Part shown: positions 1-5,486 of the stretch, one piece after another
Numbering within the stretch: the stretch's first letter is position 1
Layout of the letters: each line of letters begins with the position of its first letter
Assembly: GCA_030041195.1 (NCBI GenBank)
Contig: JASHOI010000462.1
Span: 1-5,511 of the forward strand
Origin: Streptosporangiaceae bacterium
GTDB taxonomy: Bacteria; Actinomycetota; Actinomycetes; Streptosporangiales; Streptosporangiaceae
Length of the DNA stretch: 5,511 nucleotides
Direction: 5' to 3'
Notes under the pieces: model-generated
Seen by the model: only the letters and a program-made list of their open reading frames with translations
Databases searched by the model: none
What the model was told of the DNA's origin: nothing
Translations under genes and position numbers: made by a program

Positions 1-857
1 TCGCCGTCGCCGCAGCCGCCGCGACCGTGGCGACGGTGGCCGGGGTTTTGGTTGCCCTGCCCGCGACCGCACCCGGGCACGCGCCGGCGCGCCCTCAGCT
101 CACGGTGCCGGCGGCCGGAGCCGGGCTCGCACCGCAGCACCTCACGGCCCGCCCGGACCAGTTCGTCTACACCGAGCAGTTCTTCAAGGGCGCAGAGTCC
201 GTGAGCGTCACCCGGAACGGGACGCGCGTGATCGATGTGCCGCCCGGTGAGCAGCGGATGTGGCTGTCCGCCGATGGCAGGCGCGGCATGACCGGCACGC
301 ATCGCGGGCTTTCCAGCCGCGCCTGGTCCCCCCTGGCCGGCCTGGAATCCATGTGCAGCCCGGCCGATCCGTCCGCCGGGCTGCCGCACGAGGTCTGCTA
401 CCCCGGCTATCGGACCGATCTCCCGGACACGGTCGCCGGCATGCGCTCCTACCTGCTGCGGCAGGACGGCCCCAACGGGCCGGCCGCCTACCGGCTGCTG
501 GGCGGCATCGTGAACAACAGCTCGGCCGCTGGCCTGCTGGTGCCGAACGCCAGCTACGCGCTGATGTACCGGGCCGCGCTCACGGTCACGGGCGTTTACC
601 GGGTACCGCACGCCACCACAATCGCCGGGACCGCCGGCATCGGGGTCGCCGCGTGCGTGCCCGGCTCGATCAGCAAGGGCAGCATGCCCCGCTTCCACGG
701 CTGCTCCTATCGCACCGAGCTGATCTTCGACGCGCGGACCTACGAGCTCATCGGCGTTGACCACCTGACCGCGCCGGGCAGGCCCGCGCTGCCGGGCAGG
801 GAGGACTCCGCGCTGCTGAGCATCGCCGTGGTCAGCAAGCCCGGCCAGCTCCCCTGA
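1..857 (+). CDS. CU044_5270-family membrane-anchored protein (5' partial)
   Basis: The reading frame is open from position 3 (first full codon) to a TGA at 855-857, giving 284 visible residues. A GTG at 27 is a possible start, but the alanine/valine-rich hydrophobic stretch already runs through the codons before it, so the gene most likely begins upstream and this is the end of a membrane anchor. After the anchor (to about nt 85) comes a Pro/Ala linker and then an extracytoplasmic domain with the family's landmarks: a RPDQFVYTEQF motif (nt 150-182), a MWLSADG motif (nt 258-278), a L-P-D-T-V-A-G-M-R-S-Y-L-L segment (about nt 420-455), an ALMYRAAL-TVTGV helix (about nt 560-600) and a terminal YRTELIFDARTYELIG strand pair (about nt 708-755). 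These resemble actinobacterial CU044_5270 proteins, which are often encoded next to an ECF sigma factor; that is family knowledge, and no sigma gene is visible here. The biochemical role is unknown. Four cysteines (nt 354, 396, 654, 702) could form two disulfides. It converges on the carboxylase operon with a 22-bp gap. Confidence 0.8.
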   Translation, partial: AVAAAAATVATVAGVLVALPATAPGHAPARPQLTVPAAGAGLAPQHLTARPDQFVYTEQFFKGAESVSVTRNGTRVIDVPPGEQRMWLSADGRRGMTGTHRGLSSRAWSPLAGLESMCSPADPSAGLPHEVCYPGYRTDLPDTVAGMRSYLLRQDGPNGPAAYRLLGGIVNNSSAAGLLVPNASYALMYRAALTVTGVYRVPHATTIAGTAGIGVAACVPGSISKGSMPRFHGCSYRTELIFDARTYELIGVDHLTAPGRPALPGREDSALLSIAVVSKPGQLP

Positions 858-879
858 CCGGGCCCGCGGCTGTGGCCGA

Positions 880-1089
880 TCACCGCGGCAGCGCGCTGGC
901 TCGCCAGCCGCCCGGCCCCCGCGAGACCGGGCTGCGCACCATCCGGGACCGCGATGACCAGCCGTAACGGGCAGCCCCGCCGGCTCTGGCCTGCCCCGGC
1001 CGGTGCAGCCGGGCGCTAAGCACGGCGACCAGGGCGGCGATCTCCTCCGGCGTCGGGTCTCCCCTGACGATCGTGAGCCTTGGCTCCAT
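880..1089 (-). CDS. pccE: Acyl-CoA carboxylase epsilon subunit
   Basis: This 69-residue protein starts at ATG 1087-1089 and ends at TGA 880-882. It starts MEPRLTIVRGDPTPEEIAAL, continues with a V-A-V-L-S-A-R helix, a Gly/Ala/Arg-rich loop, and a GWSSRSRMVRSPVSRGPG / WRASALPR ending. The T-I-V-R-G-x-P-T-x-E-E-I-A-A-L start and the W-R-A-S-A-L-P ending are the signature of the small epsilon subunit of actinobacterial acyl-CoA carboxylases (PccE/AccE5), as is the length. Family knowledge: epsilon binds the beta carboxyltransferase hexamer and raises activity of the alpha-beta complex; it has no catalytic residues itself. A strong ribosome binding site (GAGGAG, 1096-1101) lies 6 nt before the ATG. 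The stop of the upstream NYN gene lies inside this spacer, only 2 nt before the start, so translational coupling is likely. In most actinomycetes epsilon follows the beta gene directly, but here the NYN gene intervenes. A longer frame through this stretch is out-of-frame readthrough of the NYN gene. Confidence 0.9.
   Translation of the reverse strand: MEPRLTIVRGDPTPEEIAALVAVLSARLHRPGQARAGGAARYGWSSRSRMVRSPVSRGPGGWRASALPR
895..908. terminator. Weak hairpin at the convergent gene ends
   Basis: GCTGG-CTCG-CCAGC, a 5-bp stem with a 4-nt loop, lies 37 nt past the stop of the plus-strand CU044_5270-type gene, inside the last codons of the epsilon gene. Being an inverted repeat it could act on either strand. 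The stem is short and has no U tract; a bidirectional terminator is only one possible reading. Confidence 0.2.
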
Positions 1090-1091
1090 GG

Positions 1092-2123
1092 TCAGCTCCT
1101 CGACTTGCCGACGCCGATGCCGAACTGGCGGTGCACCCGGACCCAGAACGCGTCCCGGAGCCACTCCCTGGCCTCCTGGTAGGACCGCAGCGACAGGCCG
1201 AGTTCCTTCTCCGCCTCGACCAGCAGCTCCTTGTCGATGACCGGCGGCAGGATCGGCCCGGGCAGCAGGTCGCGGATGTTGTCCTCGCCGCGGGTCAGGA
1301 TCCACTTCTGCGCCACGTGCTCGCCGGCCTCCTCGACCCGCTCCTTGTCCAGGCCGCGCCTGGTCGCCGCTGCCGCCGCCGCTGCGGAGGCCGGGGTGTG
1401 CGCCGCCTTGGCCGGCAGCGGCTGCCGCGGCGCGTGCCGTTCGCCGAACACCTGCGCGGGTGACGGGGCGGCCGAGCCGGACAGACCCGCCCCGGGCTGG
1501 CCGGGCCTGGCCGTGCCGGGGCCCGGCGCGGGGACCGGCTCGGGCGCGAGCTGCCTGGTGAAGAACGGCTCGACGAACGAGCGCTCGAGCACCTCGACGG
1601 TGTCCGACTCCCAGACCAGCCGCTCGGCCTGGTTCGTGCCGTACGGCGGCTCGATGCCCCACAGGTGCACCCGGACGCCGAACGCCTGGGCGGCCTCCAC
1701 GGCGGGAACCATGTCCTCGTCGCCGGCCACCAGGACCGCGTCGGTGATCGCCCGGTGCCTGGCCAGCGCCTCCATGTCGGCGCGGATCTGGGCGTCCACG
1801 CCCTTCTGCTGGCCGCGGGCGTTGAGGTTGCCGAGGCGGAGCTTCACCCACGGCATCTGGGCGATGACCCGCTGGTCGATGGTGGGCACCCGGTCGCGGG
1901 CCGCGTCGTACCAGTAGACCCGGAGCAGTTCGCCGCGCACCTGGTCGTCGGCGTGCCGGGTGAGCGCCTGGATCAGCTTGTCCGCGTCGACCCGGTACTC
2001 ACGGCGGGACGCGGCGCCGAACAGCAGCTCGCCGGCGGACGCGTAGATATACCCGACATCGACCATGATGGCGTAGCGGGACAGAAGTGGCAGCGGTGAT
2101 CCGTTCTCGGTCATGGTGCTCAC
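1092..2123 (-). CDS. NYN-domain (PIN-like) putative ribonuclease
   Basis: This is a 343-residue protein with GTG start 2121-2123; an ATG three codons later (2112-2114) is an alternative, and neither has a strong ribosome binding site. Residues 17-185 form an NYN/LabA-DUF88 type domain: YAIMVDVGYIY with Asp22 on the first strand, RVYWYDAARD (68-77), QKGVDAQIRADM (106-117) with Asp110 and Asp116, and VLVAGDEDMVPAV (130-142) with Asp135 and Asp137, then a strand-helix HLWG segment. These acidic residues match the metal-binding set of PIN-like nucleases, so RNA cleavage is expected from the family but not shown. A Pro/Ala-rich linker (about 193-255, with an alanine run) leads to a charged C-terminal domain (258-343) with an R-G-E-D-N-I-R-D-L segment and helices around ELLVEAEKELGL and YQEAREWLRDAFWVRV; it may be a small helical nucleic-acid-binding module, but I cannot name it. 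The gene sits 63 bp after the beta-subunit stop and 2 nt before epsilon, so it is probably cotranscribed with both. Its substrate and its link to the carboxylase are unknown. Confidence 0.88.
   Translation of the reverse strand: MSTMTENGSPLPLLSRYAIMVDVGYIYASAGELLFGAASRREYRVDADKLIQALTRHADDQVRGELLRVYWYDAARDRVPTIDQRVIAQMPWVKLRLGNLNARGQQKGVDAQIRADMEALARHRAITDAVLVAGDEDMVPAVEAAQAFGVRVHLWGIEPPYGTNQAERLVWESDTVEVLERSFVEPFFTRQLAPEPVPAPGPGTARPGQPGAGLSGSAAPSPAQVFGERHAPRQPLPAKAAHTPASAAAAAAATRRGLDKERVEEAGEHVAQKWILTRGEDNIRDLLPGPILPPVIDKELLVEAEKELGLSLRSYQEAREWLRDAFWVRVHRQFGIGVGKSRS
1096..1101 (-). promoter_or_regulatory. Ribosome binding site of the epsilon subunit
   Basis: On the minus strand the sequence reads GAGGAG followed by 6 nt and then the ATG at 1087-1089. 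The site lies in the last codons of the NYN gene, whose TGA (1092-1094) falls between it and the ATG. This settles the epsilon start and fits termination-reinitiation coupling. Confidence 0.75.
1365..1385 (-). repeat. GCN trinucleotide run encoding a poly-alanine stretch
   Basis: Seven consecutive alanine codons (residues 247-253 of the NYN protein), all GCN on the minus strand, lie in the linker between the nuclease domain and the C-terminal domain. It is a short simple-sequence run with no sign of being anything but a flexible linker, though such runs can vary in length between strains. Confidence 0.6.
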
Positions 2124-2136
2124 GACTCTATCTACT

Positions 2137-2155
2137 GCCAGGCCAGATGCCCGGC
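2137..2155 (-). other. Intercistronic RNA hairpin before the NYN gene
   Basis: On the minus strand the 63-nt gap between the beta-subunit stop and the NYN start folds as GCCGGGC-ATCTG-GCCTGGC, a 7-bp stem with one G-U pair and a 5-nt loop. A smaller stem, GACGA-CCC-TCGTC, lies just upstream at 2163-2175. Neither is followed by a U tract. They could be a leaky terminator, a processing or stability element between cistrons, or chance in a GC-rich gap. The larger hairpin ends 13 nt before the NYN start codon, so it may also limit translation initiation. Confidence 0.4.
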
Positions 2156-2186
2156 TACGGCGGACGAGGGTCGTCTAGGCAACCGG

Positions 2187-3806
2187 CTATAGAGGGATAT
2201 TGCCGTGCTTGCGCGGCGGGAGCGTCTGGCGCTTGGTCCGCAGCGTGCGCAGCGACCTGATCACCTGGGCGCGGGTCTCGGCGGGACGGATGACGGCGTC
2301 GACGTAGCCGCGCTCAGCGGCGATGTACGGGTTCGCCAGCGTGTCCTCGTACTCGGTGATCCGGGATTCCCGCAGCGCGGCCTGCTCCTCCGGGGTGGCG
2401 GCTGCGGTGAGCTCGCGGCGGTACAGGATGTTCACCGCGCCCTGGGCGCCCATCACCGCGATCTGCGCGGTCGGCCAGGCCAGGTTGATGTCGCCGCCGA
2501 GGTGCTTGGACCCCATGACGTCGTACGCGCCGCCGTAGGCCTTGCGGGTGATCACGGTGATCTTGGGCACGGTGGCCTCGGAGTAGGCGTAGATGAGCTT
2601 GGCGCCGTGGCGGATGATGCCGCGCCATTCCTGGTCGGTGCCGGGCAGGAAGCCCGGGACGTCCACGAAGGTCAGCACCGGGATGCTGAACGCGTCGCAG
2701 GTCCGCACGAACCGCGCTGCCTTGTCCGAGGCGTCGATGTCCAGGCACCCGGCGAAGTGCATCGGCTGATTGGCCACCACGCCGACGGACGCGCCCTCGA
2801 TCCGGCCGAAGCCGACCACGATGTTTTTGGCAAAACCCGCGTGGATCTCCAGGAAGTCCCCGTCGTCCAGGATCCGGGCGATCACCTCGTGCATGTCGTA
2901 CGGCTGATTGGGCGAGTCGGGAATGACCGTGTCGAGCTCGGCGTCGGCGTCGGTGATCTCCAGGATCGCCGGGTCGTCGCTGGCCGGCAGGTCGGGCTCG
3001 TCCAGGTTGTTGGACGGCAGATAAGACAGCAGCTCGCGGGCGAAGCTGAGGCAGTCGTCCTCATCCTTGGCCTCGTAGTGCGCCACGCCGGACTTGACGT
3101 TGTGCGCGTAGGCGCCGCCGAGGTCCTCGAAGCTGACCTCCTCACCGGTCACGGTCTTGATCACGTCGGGACCGGTGATGAACATGTGCGAGGTGCCCTC
3201 GACCATCAGCGTGAAGTCGGTGATCGCGGGCGAGTACACCGCGCCGCCGGCGCAGGGCCCCATGATCAGCGAGATCTGCGGGATCACCCCGGAGGCCATC
3301 ACGTTCCGGTAGAAGATCTCGGCGAACAGGCCGAGCGCGACCACGCCCTCCTGGATTCGCGCACCGCCGCCGTCGTTGATGCCGACCACCGGGCAGCCGG
3401 TCTTCAGCGCGTGGTCCATCACCTTGACGATCTTCTCGCCGTAGACCTCGCCCAGCGAGCCGCCGAACACGGTGAAGTCCTGGCTGAACACGCACACCGG
3501 CCGGCCGTCCACGGTGCCGTAACCGGTCACGACCCCATCCCCGTAGGGCCGGTTGGCCTGCATGCCGAAGTCGTGGGCGCGGTGCCGGGCCAGCTCGTCG
3601 AACTCGGTGAACGAGCCGGGGTCGAGCAGGCCGTCGATCCGTTCCCGCGCGGTCATCTTGCCCCTGGCGTGCTGACGTTCGACCGCGCGCTGCGACCCGG
3701 CGTGCACCGCCTCGTACCGGCGCTTCTCCAGGTCGGCGATCTTGCCCGCCGTGGTGTGCGGTGCTGGCTGGTCTTTGTCGGCTGGCGGGAGGGGTTCGGT
3801 GGCCAT
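2187..3806 (-). CDS. pccB: Acyl-CoA carboxylase beta subunit (propionyl-CoA carboxylase, carboxyltransferase)
   Basis: This 539-residue protein is the carboxyltransferase half of a biotin-dependent acyl-CoA carboxylase. It transfers CO2 from carboxybiotin on the alpha subunit to propionyl-CoA, and possibly acetyl-CoA, in the cytoplasm, normally as a hexamer. Landmarks: [13 protein letters not shown] (18-30), KMTARERID (50-58), [19 protein letters not shown] (86-104), the N-domain oxyanion segment [14 protein letters not shown] (141-154), [16 protein letters not shown] (183-198), [15 protein letters not shown] (209-223), the C-domain start [12 protein letters not shown] (298-309), [10 protein letters not shown] (380-389), [19 protein letters not shown] (421-439) and the KHGNIPL end. 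Asp429 in AYDVMGSKH corresponds to the residue that, in Streptomyces and Mycobacterium homologues, favours propionyl-CoA. Length and sequence fit PccB/AccD5 well. A frame to ATG 3870-3872 adds 22 residues, but family starts, the lack of a ribosome binding site there and a -10-like element just before 3806 support ATG 3804-3806. NYN and epsilon genes follow on the same strand; the alpha subunit is not in the window. Confidence 0.95.
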   Translation of the reverse strand: MATEPLPPADKDQPAPHTTAGKIADLEKRRYEAVHAGSQRAVERQHARGKMTARERIDGLLDPGSFTEFDELARHRAHDFGMQANRPYGDGVVTGYGTVDGRPVCVFSQDFTVFGGSLGEVYGEKIVKVMDHALKTGCPVVGINDGGGARIQEGVVALGLFAEIFYRNVMASGVIPQISLIMGPCAGGAVYSPAITDFTLMVEGTSHMFITGPDVIKTVTGEEVSFEDLGGAYAHNVKSGVAHYEAKDEDDCLSFARELLSYLPSNNLDEPDLPASDDPAILEITDADAELDTVIPDSPNQPYDMHEVIARILDDGDFLEIHAGFAKNIVVGFGRIEGASVGVVANQPMHFAGCLDIDASDKAARFVRTCDAFSIPVLTFVDVPGFLPGTDQEWRGIIRHGAKLIYAYSEATVPKITVITRKAYGGAYDVMGSKHLGGDINLAWPTAQIAVMGAQGAVNILYRRELTAAATPEEQAALRESRITEYEDTLANPYIAAERGYVDAVIRPAETRAQVIRSLRTLRTKRQTLPPRKHGNIPL

Positions 3807-3813
3807 GCCGCAC

Positions 3814-3819
3814 AGATTA
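3814..3819 (-). promoter_or_regulatory. Candidate -10 element for a leaderless pccB transcript
   Basis: On the minus strand TAATCT fits the actinobacterial TANNNT -10 pattern and is followed by exactly 7 nt (GTGCGGC) and then the ATG at 3804-3806. No Shine-Dalgarno sequence precedes this ATG. The spacing would put the transcription start at the A of the start codon, giving a leaderless mRNA, which is common in actinomycetes. No good -35 box is visible 16-19 nt upstream, so the call rests on the -10 and the spacing. Confidence 0.45.
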
Positions 3820-3852
3820 GCCCTGGCCAGCGGGTGCCCGGAGAGTCGCCTC

Positions 3853-3881
3853 TGGACACACTTCCGAAACATAACTAGCCT
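3853..3881 (+). promoter_or_regulatory. Candidate sigma-70-type promoter for the PucR-family gene
   Basis: TGGACA (3853-3858, five of six matches to TTGACA) and TAGCCT (3876-3881, TANNNT) are separated by 17 nt. The start point would be near 3888, leaving a leader of about 77 nt to the GTG at 3965. The -10 lies in an AT-rich patch (about 3866-3897) that stands out against the GC-rich surroundings. It points away from the pccB promoter candidate, so one regulator bound between them could affect both directions. Confidence 0.45.
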
Positions 3882-3951
3882 TACAGGTGCTTATTACCGG
3901 CGAGTAGCCAGGCCGCCGATGGCCGGCGTGGTCCCGGCACCGCCAGAGACC

Positions 3952-3956
3952 GAGGA
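3952..3956 (+). promoter_or_regulatory. Ribosome binding site of the PucR-family gene
   Basis: GAGGA lies 8 nt before the GTG at 3965-3967. An in-frame TAG at 3905-3907 with no ATG, GTG or TTG codon between it and 3965 makes this GTG the most upstream possible start, and the site supports it, although the first ~50 codons look atypical. Confidence 0.6.
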
Positions 3957-3964
3957 TCGTCGCG

Positions 3965-5440
3965 GTGTCCGGTCCAGCAGCGGGTTCCGGAGCCGGCAGA
4001 GCTGAGTTGCGACTCGCCGGCCAGGGAACCCGCGCCGCGAACGGCCTTACCGGCGGCGCGCGCAACGGTGCGGTCCGGGGTTCATCGCGAGCCGGGCGGG
4101 AGACGCTGCCGGGGGCGGGCGGGTGGCCAGCGATCCCGGCCAAGGTTGCCGACCAGCTCCGGCCGGTGCTGCCCACGCTCGTCGAGGAGATGGTCGCGGA
4201 GATCCAGGCGAGCGTGGCCGAGTACGCGCGGCCGGGCGACGGCTCGTACGCCCGTGCCGTGCACCGCGGCGCCGAGGAGGCGGCGCAGCAGTTCGTGGAC
4301 CGGATCGCCGACCCCGACACGTCCTGGGACCGGGCCGCCGAGGTGTTCCGCAGGCTCGGCGAGGGCGAGGCCAGCGAGGGCCGCAGCCTGGAGGCACTGC
4401 AATCGGCGCTGCGCGCCGGGGCCAGGGTGGCGCTGCGCTGGCTGACTCATGCCTCGCAGTGGATGGAGTCACCGCTGGAGACGCTGGGCCTGCTCGCCGA
4501 GGCCCTGTTCGTGTTCCTCGACGAGATCGCGGCGCTGTCCGCCGAAGGGTATGCGCAGGCCCAGGCGCGGGTGGCCGGCGAGCTGCAACGCCGTCAGCGC
4601 CGCCTGCTCGGTCTGCTGCTCGCCGAGCCCCCGGCCGCTGCCCAGGCCGTCAGCGAGGCGGCCCGGCTGGCGCAGTGGCGCCAGCCCCGGCTGGTGTCGG
4701 TGGTCGTGCTGGCCACCCGCAGCCAGCCCGGCGGCCCGCTTCCGGCGCTGCCCGCCGAGGTCCTGCAGGATCTCGATCGCACCCCCCCGGTCCTGATCGT
4801 CCCCGACCCATACGGGCCCGGCCGCCGGGACATGCTCGACCGCGGCCTGCACGGGCTGCGGGGCGCCGTCGGCCCGCCGGTCGGCCTGCGCGACGCCGCA
4901 AAGTCGCTGCACTGGGCGCAGGAAGCGCTGGCCCTGGCCGAGCAGGGCGTGTTCGGCGACTGCGCGGTCGTGCACTGCGACGACCACCTGACCGACATGG
5001 TGCTGCGCCGGGGCGGGGACCTGCTCGACCGGCTCGAAGCGCGGCGGCTCGCGCCGTTGCGAGGAATGGCGGCCGGCCGCAGGGACATGCTGGCCGAGAC
5101 CCTGCTGGCCTGGCTGGAGACGGGCAAGAGCAGCAGCGTCGCGTCCCGTCTGTTCATCCACCCGCAGACCGCCCGGTACCGGCTGCACAAGCTGCAGGAC
5201 CTGTTCGGTGACCAGCTCGACAACCCCGACGCCAGGTTCGAGCTCGCCCTGGTGCTGCGGGCCCGGCATGGAGGCCCGCAGCAGCATCCGAATGATCCGC
5301 GGGTGACCCGCGGCCCGGCTTCCCATCCCGCCTCATCGGCCGCCGCGCCGCGCCGCGCGGCGCCGGTCAGGGACCCGGCGTGTCGGCCCGCTCCCCGGGC
5401 GGACGGCGCTCGGACCGGCCATCAGGCTGGGTCCCGTTAG
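3965..5440 (+). CDS. PucR/CdaR-family transcriptional regulator
   Basis: This is a 491-residue cytoplasmic DNA-binding regulator. An all-helical N-terminal sensory region (about 56-215) carries family landmarks: IPAKVADQLRPVLPTLVEEM, EYARPGDGSYARAVHRG, EEAAQQFVD, GRSLEALQSALRAGARVALRW, and FVFLDEIAALSAEGYAQAQ. A central CdaR/degenerate-GGDEF-like region (about 240-345) includes VGLRDAAKSLHWAQEALALAE. The C-terminal PucR helix-turn-helix lies at 375-434: LLAWLETGKSSSVASRLFIH, then HPQTARYRLHKL (399-410) as the likely recognition helix, and LFGDQLDNPDARFELALVLRAR. Relatives control catabolic or lipid genes in response to metabolites; the ligand here is unknown. It is divergent from pccB across 158 bp, which makes that operon a candidate target. 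Two oddities: residues 1-55 and the 57-residue Pro/Arg/Ala-rich tail after 434 are low-complexity, match nothing conserved, and have clearly more A/T-ending codons than the core. The true start or stop could therefore differ from the open frame. Confidence 0.9.
   Translation: MSGPAAGSGAGRAELRLAGQGTRAANGLTGGARNGAVRGSSRAGRETLPGAGGWPAIPAKVADQLRPVLPTLVEEMVAEIQASVAEYARPGDGSYARAVHRGAEEAAQQFVDRIADPDTSWDRAAEVFRRLGEGEASEGRSLEALQSALRAGARVALRWLTHASQWMESPLETLGLLAEALFVFLDEIAALSAEGYAQAQARVAGELQRRQRRLLGLLLAEPPAAAQAVSEAARLAQWRQPRLVSVVVLATRSQPGGPLPALPAEVLQDLDRTPPVLIVPDPYGPGRRDMLDRGLHGLRGAVGPPVGLRDAAKSLHWAQEALALAEQGVFGDCAVVHCDDHLTDMVLRRGGDLLDRLEARRLAPLRGMAAGRRDMLAETLLAWLETGKSSSVASRLFIHPQTARYRLHKLQDLFGDQLDNPDARFELALVLRARHGGPQQHPNDPRVTRGPASHPASSAAAPRRAAPVRDPACRPAPRADGARTGHQAGSR
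5297..5313 (+). repeat. Perfect inverted repeat inside the pucR 3' coding tail
   Basis: CCGCGGG-TGA-CCCGCGG is a perfect 7-bp stem with a 3-nt loop, located 30 nt after the last conserved codon of the helix-turn-helix domain. It looks like an intrinsic-terminator-type stem of a GC-rich genome without a U tract, yet it lies within the annotated reading frame. The TGA in the loop is out of frame with the gene by +1. Confidence 0.5.
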
Positions 5441-5443
5441 CTG

Positions 5444-5460
5444 AGCCCGGTCGCTGGGCT
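5444..5460 (+). terminator. Candidate terminator hairpin 1 after the PucR-family gene
   Basis: AGCCCGG-TCG-CTGGGCT can form a 7-bp stem with one G-U pair, starting 3 nt after the stop codon. It has no U tract and would act, if at all, together with the stronger stem that follows. Confidence 0.35.
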
Positions 5461-5468
5461 GCGGCGGT

Positions 5469-5486
5469 CCCGCGGTCGGCCGCGGG
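5469..5486 (+). terminator. Candidate terminator hairpin 2 after the PucR-family gene
   Basis: CCCGCGG-TCGG-CCGCGGG is a perfect 7-bp all-GC stem with a 4-nt loop. It lies 28 nt after the pucR stop. U tracts are often missing behind terminators in high-GC actinomycetes, so this is the best candidate for the transcript end. The remaining bases to 5511 hold another short GC palindrome (5495-5504) and no gene. Confidence 0.5.

Noticed and set aside
989..1006. Similarity between CTGCCCCGGCCGGTGCA near 990 and the last bases of the window (5493-5511), as possible repeat ends of a mobile element
   Set aside because: The match is short, GC-only in character, interrupted by two extra bases, and no transposase or integrase lies between. 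It is probably chance in a high-GC sequence.
1090..1851. A minus-strand frame reading upstream from the epsilon gene, making a 323-residue protein
   Set aside because: Everything before the ATG at 1087-1089 is an Arg/Gly-rich out-of-frame reading of the NYN gene. Only the last 69 codons are a real gene.
2151..2189. Direct repeat CCGGCTAC / CCGGCTAT in and beside the pccB-NYN gap
   Set aside because: Only seven bases match, one copy overlaps the pccB stop codon, and nothing suggests an operator or attachment site.
3870..3872. Upstream ATG adding 22 residues to PccB
   Set aside because: There is no ribosome binding site before it, the added peptide is unlike PccB starts, and the -10-like TAATCT would lie inside the coding sequence. 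It cannot be fully excluded.
2205..3878. A 557-codon open frame on the plus strand, antisense to almost all of pccB
   Set aside because: Its protein is Val/Gly/Asp/His-rich with no family motif, and such long mirror frames are expected opposite GC-rich genes with strong third-position bias. The minus-strand protein matches PccB from end to end.
4123..5211. A 362-codon plus-strand frame inside pucR
   Set aside because: It is Arg/Gly/Pro-rich and overlaps the clearly recognisable PucR sensory, central and helix-turn-helix regions in the other frame.
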